From contig JAEUTH010000029.1 of the NCBI GenBank assembly GCA_016788165.1, positions 45,746 to 109,745 of the forward strand: a stretch of 64,000 nucleotides of DNA. Direction: 5' to 3'. The translations under genes and the position numbers were made by a program. Origin of the DNA: Bacteroidia bacterium. GTDB taxonomy: Bacteria > Bacteroidota > Bacteroidia > AKYH767-A > OLB10. Below the pieces are notes generated by a model, which searched no databases, was not told where the DNA came from, and was given only the letters and a program-made list of their open reading frames with translations. Positions within the stretch are counted from its first letter, which is position 1; each line of letters starts with the position of its first letter. Below, one piece after another: positions 46,807-55,601 of the stretch.

Positions 46807-47019
46807 TGTAAAACGATTTATAATTAATCAAAAGCTAAATGTAAGCAGTTAATTTTTACAGCAAACAAATAAAGCCATTGTTCGCAGCCTAAGCAACGCT
46901 AACACCAAAGCAGGTTTATAAACGTAGTAAAATAGTTTTGACACAATAGCATGAAAATTAAAAATGTAATTACAAGTTGAATACCTGATAAATATTTGCG
47001 TAAAGCCAATACATTGCCA

Positions 47020-47042
47020 GCGGTTAAACAAAAGTTAACCGC
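47020..47042. repeat. Short inverted repeat upstream of the S41 protease gene
   Basis: Perfect 8-bp arms GCGGTTAA / TTAACCGC around a 7-base loop, 57 bases before the ATG at 47099. No T-run follows, so it is more like an operator than a terminator. Confidence 0.35.
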
Positions 47043-47098
47043 CATATTGCCATAACAAAACTTCTATTTTTACGTCTGTTACCTAAAATTATTCGCTT

Positions 47099-48697
47099 AT
47101 GAAACGTGTTTTAATACTATTGCTAACCGTAACTGCTTTGCAAGGCTTTGCTCAAAAAAACAATCAAAACACCATGACGGCATCTACTAATAAGATAGCC
47201 TCATTGTTTCAGATAATTGACTTGTTTTATGTGGATACAGTTAACGAACAAAAGGTGGTGGACGATGGCATACGCTCTATGCTTAAAGACTTAGACCCGC
47301 ACTCGGTTTACATACCTGCCGATGAGTTAAAAGAAACCAACGAACCATTGGTAGGTAAGTTTGAAGGCATTGGTGTACAGTTTAATATTTTGCAAGACAC
47401 TATTATGGTAACCAATACCATACCCGGTGGCCCGTCCGAAAAATTAGGTATTATGGCAGGCGACCGCATTGTAAATATTAATGGCGAATTGGTTGCCGGC
47501 ATAAAAATTAAAAATAATGATGTATTGAAAAAGCTTCGTGGCGATAAAGGCACCAAGGTTAAAGTAGATATATACAGACGCAGCGAACCCAATCTTATTC
47601 CGTTCGAAATTACACGCGATAAAATTCCATTGTTTAGTGTGGATGCTACTTATATGGCAACACCGGAAATTGGTTATATAAAAATATCGCGCTTTGCCGA
47701 TACTACTGTTGATGAGTTTAAAGAAGCATTAGCCAAACTAAAAACAGCCGGTATGAAATCGCTGATATTAGACTTGCAGGGCAATGGTGGCGGCTATTTA
47801 AATCGTGCCATTGAGTTGGCCGATGAGTTTTTGCCGGATAAAAAAATGATTGTTTATACAGAAGGACGTGCACAAGCCCGGCAAGAAAATTATGCAACCA
47901 CAACAGGTGGTTTCGAAAAAGGAAAGGTCGCGATTTTAATTGACGAAACATCGGCATCGGCCAGCGAAATTGTAAGCGGTGCCGTACAAGATTGGGACAG
48001 GGGTTTACTTATTGGCCGCAGGTCGTTTGGCAAAGGGTTGGTACAAAAACCTTATTCGTTGCCTGATGGCAGTGCCGTACGTTTAACCATTGCACATTAC
48101 TATACACCCAGTGGACGTTGCATTCAAAAATCGTATGAGAAAGGTGATGAAAGTTATGATGACGATTTAAGCAACCGATTAAAAAACGGAGAACTTTACT
48201 CGCGCGATTCAATTAAGTTTAATGATTCGCTCAAAGTTTATACCAACGGTAAGCGCGTAGTGTACGGTGGCGGAGGTGTAATGCCCGATGTATTTGTGCC
48301 GTTAGATACCACACTAAACAGCAAATACTGGCAAGACTTACGCAGAAAAAATGTACCCGGCCAATGGGTTATATCTTACATAGATGAAAACCGTAAAGAC
48401 CTATTGGCAAAGTACCCCACTTTCGATTCTTTTAAAAAATCATTTGTACTTGACGAAACACGTATGAATCACTTTTTTGCTTTTGCACAAAAACAAGAAG
48501 TGCCTTATGATACAGCAGGCTTTAAAACATCAGGCTTACTGATAAAAACAGTGCTTACAGGCTCGCTTGCGCAAAATTTATATGGCAGTGTTAGTAATTA
48601 CTATGAAATAGTAAACAATATAAACCATTCGTTTAAGGAAGCCATACGTGCCATTAATGATAAAACGTTTGAGCGCAATAAAGTTGCTGCAAATTAA
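47099..48697 (+). CDS. S41 family C-terminal processing peptidase
   Basis: Exported CtpA/Prc-type serine protease of 532 residues. A signal peptide (VLILLLTVTALQGFAQ) is followed by an N-terminal helical domain with LDPHSVYIPADEL (near 64-76), a PDZ domain (GIGVQFNI to GDRIVNINGE, about 90-175) and the S41 core with the Ser in ETSASASEIVSGA (near 286) and the Lys in GRRSFGKGLVQ (near 311), the usual Ser-Lys dyad. A helical C-terminal domain (about 395-530) completes it. Such enzymes trim or degrade periplasmic proteins. A hairpin at 47020-47042 lies just upstream. Confidence 0.93.
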   Translation: MKRVLILLLTVTALQGFAQKNNQNTMTASTNKIASLFQIIDLFYVDTVNEQKVVDDGIRSMLKDLDPHSVYIPADELKETNEPLVGKFEGIGVQFNILQDTIMVTNTIPGGPSEKLGIMAGDRIVNINGELVAGIKIKNNDVLKKLRGDKGTKVKVDIYRRSEPNLIPFEITRDKIPLFSVDATYMATPEIGYIKISRFADTTVDEFKEALAKLKTAGMKSLILDLQGNGGGYLNRAIELADEFLPDKKMIVYTEGRAQARQENYATTTGGFEKGKVAILIDETSASASEIVSGAVQDWDRGLLIGRRSFGKGLVQKPYSLPDGSAVRLTIAHYYTPSGRCIQKSYEKGDESYDDDLSNRLKNGELYSRDSIKFNDSLKVYTNGKRVVYGGGGVMPDVFVPLDTTLNSKYWQDLRRKNVPGQWVISYIDENRKDLLAKYPTFDSFKKSFVLDETRMNHFFAFAQKQEVPYDTAGFKTSGLLIKTVLTGSLAQNLYGSVSNYYEIVNNINHSFKEAIRAINDKTFERNKVAAN

Positions 48698-48796
48698 GTT
48701 TGGCTTTAAGCAAAAGGGAAACACTTATTAATAACGGAGAGGGACTTGGCGATGGTGGCGGATACGTAGCAACCTAAAAATTAAACCAGAAAAGTT

Positions 48797-49864
48797 TTAG
48801 TTTTTAAGCACCCATACACCGGCATCAACTTTAGTTTTTATTTGTTCTAAAGCAGCCATGGTTTCGGCTTTGCTACCTGCAAAGCAGGTAACTACATGAA
48901 GTCCGTTGCGTTTGCCAATAATTTTAGCGTTTAAACCTAACGTTAACAAATGTTTTGTATAGGCCGTTGCATTTTCGTCTGACTTAAAACAGCCTGCAAC
49001 AATGTAATAACTTGCGTTCGAAATTGGTGTTACTGATTCCTGTTGTGTGGAGGTTGGCTTAGCCGCAGCAATTGCCGGGTTTTGCTTTGGTAGCTGGTTT
49101 TTATTTTCAATAACTGCTGCCGTAACCGTAGTTGGTTCCGAAACGGTAATTTGGCCGCTTCCTGAATTTACAGCCGGTGTTAATACGTTTTCGATTTTAT
49201 TGCTCGAAACAGAATTGATGGTGCTTGGCTGTGTATTTAAATCTGTTTTGGGCATGCTGATATCTACCCGGTTTGTAACCGCTTTTGCAGGGCTAAAACC
49301 CATCAGGTTTTTATTTACCATCACTTCCACACTGGGGCCATTAAGCAGCAATAAAGCAAGTATAGCTGCCACAGGCACTACCTCTAACAGTTGCCACCAT
49401 TTGCGTTTTTCATTACCATCATAATTCGGGTTTACAACTTCGTTACGTTGTATAATACGGGTTTGTAAAGTAGTAAGCCCAAACGATTGTAATGCATATT
49501 GTGTTTGTGTATCAGCTTCGAATCGGATATGATTTTCAGCATCTAAATACAAAGTGCCAATTTGTGGTAAAACCAGACGCTCGCCATTATGTAAGGTTTG
49601 CATACTTGTATCAGCAAAAACTTTAATAAGATTACACGCTTCGGAGTAGCTCATTTGCATTTGATGGGCAATGTATTGCGCCAACAGCCCATCATTCTGA
49701 GTTAAGCTGCCATTAAATGCAATGCGTTTTGCAGGGGGCGATATGGTATGTGATGACGGATTTACAAAAGCCGGTTTGTAGTTAGCAACAAAGCCACCAA
49801 AGTCAGTAACAATTACACAATCGTGGTGGTATAAAAGTGCGCTTATATGTTTATCTACGTTCAT
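48797..49864 (-). CDS. CCDC81-type HU domain and SPOR domain protein
   Basis: About 355 residues from ATG 49864 (NVDKHISALLYHHDCVIV, the typical family start). Two N-terminal HU-like subdomains of the CCDC81-prokaryotic type (about 1-135; VTDFGGFVANYKPAFVN, NDGLLAQYIAHQM, LVLPQIGTLYLDAENHI), a membrane helix (about 157-178, VVPVAAILALLLLNG), a P/T/N-rich linker, and a C-terminal SPOR domain (YYIVAGCFKSDENATAY to AGVWVLKN). SPOR domains bind denuded peptidoglycan glycans at the septum, so a role in division or envelope is likely. The upstream starts (TTG 49888, ATG 49876) add unrelated residues. Confidence 0.85.
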   Translation of the reverse strand: MNVDKHISALLYHHDCVIVTDFGGFVANYKPAFVNPSSHTISPPAKRIAFNGSLTQNDGLLAQYIAHQMQMSYSEACNLIKVFADTSMQTLHNGERLVLPQIGTLYLDAENHIRFEADTQTQYALQSFGLTTLQTRIIQRNEVVNPNYDGNEKRKWWQLLEVVPVAAILALLLLNGPSVEVMVNKNLMGFSPAKAVTNRVDISMPKTDLNTQPSTINSVSSNKIENVLTPAVNSGSGQITVSEPTTVTAAVIENKNQLPKQNPAIAAAKPTSTQQESVTPISNASYYIVAGCFKSDENATAYTKHLLTLGLNAKIIGKRNGLHVVTCFAGSKAETMAALEQIKTKVDAGVWVLKN

Positions 49865-49960
49865 TTCTGCAACCATTGAAAAGCACAAAGTAAATAAAAA
49901 GCAATAATCAATCTCTAAATAAAAATTATGTGTAGTGCTTCGGTTGCAATAGCAAAAAAT

Positions 49961-49968
49961 TATTTTTG
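49961..49968 (+). promoter_or_regulatory. Candidate -7 box (TATTTTTG) of gcvH
   Basis: A perfect TAnnTTTG match 44 bases before ATG 50013. A TTG at 49944-49946 is somewhat too near to be a normal -33 element. Confidence 0.4.
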
Positions 49969-50012
49969 TGCATTATCATTTACTTAAACATTTTGATTTA
50001 AACCATTTAACT

Positions 50013-50393
50013 ATGAATTTTCCTGCTGAATTAAAGTACACCAAAGATCATGAATGGGTACGTATTGAAGGCGATGTAGCCACCATTGGAATTACCGATT
50101 TTGCACAAAGCGAACTGGGCGACATTGTTTATGTTGACATCAGTACACAAGGCGAAACTTTAAGCCGTGAAACGGTTTTTGGTTCGGTGGAGGCCGTTAA
50201 AACCGTATCGGATTTATTTATGCCTTTAAGTGGTGAGGTGCTTGAAGTTAACCCCGATTTAGACGCTACACCCGAAGCAGTAAACAGCGATCCATACGGC
50301 AAAGGTTGGATGGTTAAAGTAAAGTTGAGCGATATGGCTGAAATAGACGCATTAATGACGGCAGCCGACTATACTGCTTTAGTAGGCGCATAA
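50013..50393 (+). CDS. gcvH: Glycine cleavage system H protein
   Basis: Lipoyl carrier of the glycine cleavage system, moving the aminomethyl group from P to T protein and electrons to the E3 subunit (lpdA is in this window). The 126 residues show the lipoyl site K63 in [11 protein letters not shown], the preceding LGDIVYVD, and [16 protein letters not shown] after it. Start ATG 50013 is the family start; the frame opens at TTG or ATG sites further upstream (49968) that add unlike sequence. The gcvP and gcvT genes are not adjacent, a common arrangement in Bacteroidota. Followed 37 bases later by the VanZ-like gene. Confidence 0.95.
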   Translation: MNFPAELKYTKDHEWVRIEGDVATIGITDFAQSELGDIVYVDISTQGETLSRETVFGSVEAVKTVSDLFMPLSGEVLEVNPDLDATPEAVNSDPYGKGWMVKVKLSDMAEIDALMTAADYTALVGA

Positions 50394-50430
50394 ACATATC
50401 ACTACAATATAAAAGTGCCATACCATATTT

Positions 50431-50811
50431 ATGTTGTTTAAGCACATGTATCCTGCCCTGATTTGGGCTTTATTAATTGGTGGCCTTTGCGCCATACCCG
50501 GCCAGGATTTGCCCACAGCTGATTGGCTGTCGTTGCTTAAGGCTGATAAGTGGATACATGTGGCATTGTTTGCAATATTGGTTTTTCTGACGCTTAAAGG
50601 CATTAATCAGCCCGATAACGAATTGTTTTTTCAGAAATATGCAGTAGTAGGTACTTTAACTTTATGCATTGCTTACGGAGGCACATTGGAGCTCATGCAG
50701 GAAACTTTTTTTGAAAACCGTACGGCCGATGTTTATGATTTTATTGCCAATAGTGTGGGTTGTTTTTTGGGATGGTGGGTTGCAGCTAAAAAATTAAAAC
50801 CTGCAGCATAA
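50431..50811 (+). CDS. VanZ family membrane protein
   Basis: A 126-residue inner membrane protein with four hydrophobic segments (about 7-23, 40-58, 70-92 and 104-122). The order PALIWALLIGGLCAIPG, LKADKWIHVALFAILVF, YGGTLELMQETFFENRTADVYDFIANSVG (conserved Glu, Arg, Asp in the loop) is that of the VanZ-like family, named after a teicoplanin resistance factor but mostly of unknown function in Bacteroidota. It follows gcvH on the same strand, an adjacency I believe is common in this phylum. Start ATG 50431. Confidence 0.82.
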   Translation: MLFKHMYPALIWALLIGGLCAIPGQDLPTADWLSLLKADKWIHVALFAILVFLTLKGINQPDNELFFQKYAVVGTLTLCIAYGGTLELMQETFFENRTADVYDFIANSVGCFLGWWVAAKKLKPAA

Positions 50812-50891
50812 TGCCATACCGGTTTAGTAATTTGACTTATCCCTTTACTCCCCTTTTATTCGACCGCATTTATCAAGTTCGTAAATGGCAA

Positions 50892-51539
50892 TTACGTCTT
50901 TCGTTGCAATGTTGCCGGATTGCCAAAAACTACACTATCTGCATCAACATCGGATAATACATTGCTACCCATACCAATTAAACAATGGTTGCCAATGGTA
51001 ATGTTGTTTCTAATGGCGCTATTGGTGCCTATGTAACATGATTTACCAATACGAACCCCGCCCGAAATACAAACCCCGCCTGTAATGCAAGTGTAATCGC
51101 CAATAACACCATCATGGCTGATTATGGAATTAGGCAAAATAATTACATGGTTGCCTAAAGTTACATTTGAAGCAATGGTAACCTGCTGTAATATCACACA
51201 ACCAAAACCCAATTTACTAAACTTCGAAACCGATGCTGTGGGATGAATTATGGTTTCGAACCTTTGAAGGGCTAAGCCGGTTTTTTTAATGATGCTTTCT
51301 TTTTTTTTAAAATTGTTGGAACTGCCAATGCCGTTTACAAAAAAGGCATCCTCAAAAAGATTGGCTTGCGTAAGCGTACCTATTACTTTAACACCAAAAT
51401 ACGATTTGCCATATTGCTGTGGGCTATCGTCTAAAAAACCAATACAATCATATTGCTTTTTAACCTGATTAATTTCATTGATTGTATCAAGTATATCTAT
51501 GCAATTACCACCTGTACCTAAAATCACAATTTTTTTCAT
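50892..51539 (-). CDS. NeuD/PglD-like sugar O- or N-acetyltransferase
   Basis: About 215 residues, with an N-terminal Rossmann-type domain (KKIVILGTGGNCIDILDTI) and a C-terminal left-handed beta-helix with hexapeptide repeats (LGFGCVILQQVTIASNVTLGN, then VIGDYTCI, VRIGKSCYIGTNSAI, ITIGNHCLIGMGSNVL). The layout is the NeuD/PglD type that acetylates sugars of surface polysaccharides or glycoproteins with acetyl-CoA. A His in the IISHDGVIG region is the likely general base. No other glycan genes are adjacent, so the acceptor is unknown. Start ATG 51539. Confidence 0.88.
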   Translation of the reverse strand: MKKIVILGTGGNCIDILDTINEINQVKKQYDCIGFLDDSPQQYGKSYFGVKVIGTLTQANLFEDAFFVNGIGSSNNFKKKESIIKKTGLALQRFETIIHPTASVSKFSKLGFGCVILQQVTIASNVTLGNHVIILPNSIISHDGVIGDYTCITGGVCISGGVRIGKSCYIGTNSAIRNNITIGNHCLIGMGSNVLSDVDADSVVFGNPATLQRKT

Positions 51540-51670
51540 ATCCTTATCTGTTTGCCATAACGGTTAATGGGATTATCGAAGCTGTGCAACTTATCCTGTT
51601 AAATGAAAGCTATGCCTGCGTGCATTTGATAACACCCTTACCGATATTGGACTTCTTGTTAATGCAAGGG

Positions 51671-53074
51671 TTATTTCTGTATCGTAACGTTATACACGTT
51701 TGCCTTATCACTTTCGCTTACAACAAATAAGTAATTTCCGGCTGGTATTGTACTTACATCAAAAGCAAACAAAGACTGAGTATGGTTTCTGATGTGCTGT
51801 TGTTGCAACATACGGCCATTTACATCTTCTAATGTAATTGTGTTGGTGTTGGTATTTATGGGTAAATACACCACATCGTTTGCCGGATTTGGGTAAGCAT
51901 TGTTTATAGTATTTACTTGTGCAATGCCTGTGGTAGTTCCTGTAAAAAATAAAAACTTGCTCGAAAAATTACCGGCTGCAGTACCCGTAAAACTTTGTAC
52001 ACGCCAATAGTATTTATTGTTTGGCAACAAGTTGTTTCCCATGTAGGCTGTACCTGTAATACCAGGCTGATTAATAACCAATGCTGCCGGTGTAAAGGTT
52101 GCAAACTTGGCTACTTGCAGTGTGTATGAAGTTGCACCCGGTGCTGCATTCCAATTAAAAACCGGATTTAAATTTACACCCGTTGCCGAGTCGGCAGGTA
52201 ATACCAATGTTGGGCCAGCAGGTGCTGTTGTAAATGAATAAACCATTGAGGGCAAACTTTCGTGGCCACCATTGTTGCTTATAACACGCCAATAATAAAC
52301 CGTATTGCCACTAAGCCCATTAAATGCAAGTTGCTTTACACCACAATTAATTTTGTAATCAATAGTTGCAAAAGTACTGTCGGTGCTAAACTCGGCCCTG
52401 TACATAATGGCTTGGTTATCGGCCAGCCATGTAAACAATTGTGTTGAAGCAATGCCAACACTTGCTGTGGCGGGTTGCACCAAAGCAGGTGCTGCCGGCA
52501 CACTATCATTTACACCGATGTTGGTTACAAACATTTCGATTTTTTGTAGTGGCACATCGTTGGCATCGCGTGGCGACAATACAATGGTGTCAACTACATC
52601 CATACCCGAAGTAACCTGCCCATATACGGTATAATTGCCATCTAAAAACAAAGCCGGTGCTACACAAAAATAAAATTGCGAGTTGGCGCTATTGGTATCA
52701 ACATCGCGTGCAGCACCCATGCGGCCGCGTATATGTTGTACCACATTAAACTCGGCATTTACATTGGGTTGATTGGGGTTGCCCATGCCCCAGGTTGAAA
52801 CCGGCCCGTTAATAGAGTTTGGGTCGCCACCTTGAATTACAAAGCCGGGTACCACACGGTGAAATGCTGTGCTATCGTATGCCTGTGCATTAACCAAACT
52901 GTCGAAATTGGCTGTGGCTAACGGAGTTATCAGTGGAAATAATTCTATTTGAATTGTGCCCAAATAATTGCCTGCCCTATGTGTTACTATTTGATAGCGT
53001 GGCTTATCAATACCTTGTGCAAAAGCTTGCATGGTGGTATAAACCAGTATAATTATGAATAATCCTTTTTTCAT
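51671..53074 (-). CDS. Secreted cyclophilin with fibronectin-like domains and T9SS signal
   Basis: Peptidyl-prolyl cis-trans isomerase of 467 residues. After a signal peptide (GLFIIILVYTTMQAFAQG) comes a cyclophilin domain (about 25-190) with FHRVVPGFVIQGGDP, GRMGAARDVDTNSANSQFYF (core motif) and DGNYTVYGQVTSGMDVVD. Two FN3-like modules follow (about 200-285 and 285-385; YYWRVISNN and YYWRVQSF), then a type A sorting domain (AYPNPANDVVYLPI to IPAGNYLFVV). So it is a T9SS-exported PPIase, not the usual periplasmic or cytoplasmic form. It lies 8 bases downstream of the AsmA-like gene on the same strand. Confidence 0.88.
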   Translation of the reverse strand: MKKGLFIIILVYTTMQAFAQGIDKPRYQIVTHRAGNYLGTIQIELFPLITPLATANFDSLVNAQAYDSTAFHRVVPGFVIQGGDPNSINGPVSTWGMGNPNQPNVNAEFNVVQHIRGRMGAARDVDTNSANSQFYFCVAPALFLDGNYTVYGQVTSGMDVVDTIVLSPRDANDVPLQKIEMFVTNIGVNDSVPAAPALVQPATASVGIASTQLFTWLADNQAIMYRAEFSTDSTFATIDYKINCGVKQLAFNGLSGNTVYYWRVISNNGGHESLPSMVYSFTTAPAGPTLVLPADSATGVNLNPVFNWNAAPGATSYTLQVAKFATFTPAALVINQPGITGTAYMGNNLLPNNKYYWRVQSFTGTAAGNFSSKFLFFTGTTTGIAQVNTINNAYPNPANDVVYLPINTNTNTITLEDVNGRMLQQQHIRNHTQSLFAFDVSTIPAGNYLFVVSESDKANVYNVTIQK

Positions 53075-53082
53075 GCTGTTAT

Positions 53083-55503
53083 TTAGTTTGTGTTTTTACG
53101 AGATTTTTTTCTGAACTTTTTTAGTGGATCATAAGCAATATGCATCGAGCCATCATCCTTATTGTATGCCCGAAAGTAAACATTAGCGCCCGAATAATTT
53201 TGCAAATCTTCAATCGTCATTTTGTAAACGGTATTTTTTCTGCTTAAGTTTTTTAACGGAACCTGTATGCTCAAATCAGTTTGTTGATTTAGGCTATAAA
53301 CTCCGTTTATACGCATGCTTAATACAGAGCTTGCAATATCAAGTTGTTGTATGTTTATATTATTACCGGTAATGGTAGCATGTTGTACAATATCCTGAAA
53401 AGTTATATCCGACAAGTTTTTATGCTTAAAAACAAAATCCGCTACTTTACTTAATCCGGCCATGTTTTTTATCCGGCCGTTTTGCAACTCAAAGTCTAAT
53501 GTGCCATGTGCGGTAGCGGGCATTACTTTAAATTGTTTGTTAAGCTGTACTTCATATTTTAAGATGGCATTTAAGTTGCCTTCAACCTGTTGATGCACAA
53601 TTTTGTCTTGCCCAAAATCATTATTACTTTCCATAAACTTATCTACCTGCACCCCGCCTACACTCGCATCAATATTAATTTTTTGCACATCTGTTTTTAC
53701 AAGTACGGTTGCATTTATAACACCGTTACCTTCGTTAAACATCAAATTTTTTAAACCTATCTGGCTGTCATTTATCTCAAAGTTGCCTGTGGCTTTATTG
53801 GTTTGTATGGGGCCAAACACAATTTTATCAACCGTTAGTTTTGCTTGTACATTTAAGCGATCTAACAACGCTTCTATTGTCATTCCCAAAATATATTTGG
53901 GCTGGTTGGTATTATTGCTTTTTGCTGTTGCCACATCGTCCTTATGCCACAACGAATCAATATTAAGCAGTGGTGCATTAATATCAGCAACCACTTGCAG
54001 TGCTTTACTATTGTCGAACAGAAACGGTACAACAGCCTTTAAGTTTCCGGCAATCTGAAATGTATTTCCATTAATGGCACACGTCATTTTATCTACAACC
54101 AAATCATTGTTTTCAATAACAATGTTGCTATTAAGTGATGTAAAACGGTACCCATTTTTTTTATTAATAAATGATACGTTTCCTATTTCAATGGCTGCAA
54201 GCAGGTTTCCATTAACATGGCCTGCTTGTGCATTATAAAATGGGCTTACACTGCCTTTATAATCTATACTATACTTTAAACTGCCCTGCGTAAAAATTAA
54301 ATTTGGCGCTTGCAGTTGATTGGGTTTGCCAAGTTCTATCAGGCCACTTAAAACAGTTTGTATGAATGGTTTCGATAAATTAAATAGCGTTGCATAACCG
54401 TTAAGCGGTATGCCTTCTGTTGTTGCTTTTATATTTTTTATTTGAATAATACTGTTGTTATCGCTTATGGCTGCATTTTTATTGAAACGATTGTTAAATG
54501 AAAATACAAATTCATGTGCCTTAATGCCTACACCGTTAATTGCCAAACTTATTTCTGATACAGGCCTTATTTTAATTTGAGCATGGGTATAACCTGAAAC
54601 CATATTTAAAAGCACATTACAATTTACCGCTCCGTTAAAAGCATAGGGTTTTATTTTTGTGTTTAGCTTTTGGTTTAGTACAGCAGAAGCCCATTGATAG
54701 CCTATGTTTTTACTAATTAAACGTATGCTTGTGGCTTGGGTGCTTTTACTATAAACATAACCCGATAACATAATTGGGTTTTGATTAGCTATAATTTCTG
54801 ATCCGGGTAAAATCCACAACTTGTTTTCAGTTTTATCATTAATCAGCTTACCATTTATCTGACAATTTGCATTTTTTAAAAACGGTCCATTAGCGGTGTT
54901 AAAAGCCAAGCCATTTACATTTAGTGTTCCGCTTATCTCAAAACTTACGTACCGTAACCCTTGCTGCATTATTACGGCAGCTTGCTCAGCAGTAAACTTA
55001 AACGATTTATGAGTCGAGTCGTTTACAATACAAACCTCCGTATGCACCAACTTTATCCGATTCAGAAAAAAGGAAGTGTTGTTTTTTACTTGTGCTGCTG
55101 TTTTAAGTTTGGGTATATTACTGTAGCCATCTTTATGCTTAAACAAATACACCTGAGCATCTTCTATTTTTAATTCATTTAATGTAAGTTGTTTTTTAAG
55201 TAATAGTGGTATGCTGCAGGATATATAAAGTTTGCTTGCTTTTAATAGCGGCTTACCATGCAGATTAAACAAACTATCGGTAAGCATAACTTCTTCTAAT
55301 GTTATGCCGGCACTTGGGAAAGCATGTATGAAGCTAAAACTCAAGTTGCCAATACTAACATTGGTTTGCAGTTGCTTACTTAGCAATGCTGTAAACTGAT
55401 CAATAAAATATTGCTTATTAAAAAAAATATAAAGCGTTAATGCCATAAAAACAGCAGCACAAATACCTGTAATCCAAAGCAGAATTTTTAATATAATTTT
55501 CAA
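53083..55503 (-). CDS. AsmA-like inner membrane/periplasmic protein
   Basis: About 806 residues with an N-terminal membrane helix (ILLWITGICAAVFMALTLYIF) followed by the AsmA-type N-terminal repeat (LSKQLQTNVSIGNLSFSFIHAFPSAGITLEEVMLTD) and a long beta-rich body. The C-terminal AsmA-like domain is visible at about 600-800 (GTLDFELQNGRIKNMAGLSKVADFVF, then ITGNNINIQQLDIASSVLSMRINGVYS, QVPLKNL). Family members form bridge-like, lipid-binding rods between the two membranes and influence outer-membrane composition. It starts at ATG 55503, divergent from the SNF2 gene, with 98 bases between starts. Confidence 0.85.
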   Translation of the reverse strand: MKIILKILLWITGICAAVFMALTLYIFFNKQYFIDQFTALLSKQLQTNVSIGNLSFSFIHAFPSAGITLEEVMLTDSLFNLHGKPLLKASKLYISCSIPLLLKKQLTLNELKIEDAQVYLFKHKDGYSNIPKLKTAAQVKNNTSFFLNRIKLVHTEVCIVNDSTHKSFKFTAEQAAVIMQQGLRYVSFEISGTLNVNGLAFNTANGPFLKNANCQINGKLINDKTENKLWILPGSEIIANQNPIMLSGYVYSKSTQATSIRLISKNIGYQWASAVLNQKLNTKIKPYAFNGAVNCNVLLNMVSGYTHAQIKIRPVSEISLAINGVGIKAHEFVFSFNNRFNKNAAISDNNSIIQIKNIKATTEGIPLNGYATLFNLSKPFIQTVLSGLIELGKPNQLQAPNLIFTQGSLKYSIDYKGSVSPFYNAQAGHVNGNLLAAIEIGNVSFINKKNGYRFTSLNSNIVIENNDLVVDKMTCAINGNTFQIAGNLKAVVPFLFDNSKALQVVADINAPLLNIDSLWHKDDVATAKSNNTNQPKYILGMTIEALLDRLNVQAKLTVDKIVFGPIQTNKATGNFEINDSQIGLKNLMFNEGNGVINATVLVKTDVQKINIDASVGGVQVDKFMESNNDFGQDKIVHQQVEGNLNAILKYEVQLNKQFKVMPATAHGTLDFELQNGRIKNMAGLSKVADFVFKHKNLSDITFQDIVQHATITGNNINIQQLDIASSVLSMRINGVYSLNQQTDLSIQVPLKNLSRKNTVYKMTIEDLQNYSGANVYFRAYNKDDGSMHIAYDPLKKFRKKSRKNTN

Positions 55504-55601
55504 ACGGGGTGCTTATTTATTACTTGCCGTGTAAATAAAAAACAAAATAACAAACAAGTTGCCTGTGGTATTGTAAATTAGCTGCCCAAATTTTTGAAGC
55601 C

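Noticed and set aside
53603..54058. 151-codon open frame opposite the AsmA-like gene
   Set aside because: Antisense shadow; composition follows the complementary codons and no start context is evident.
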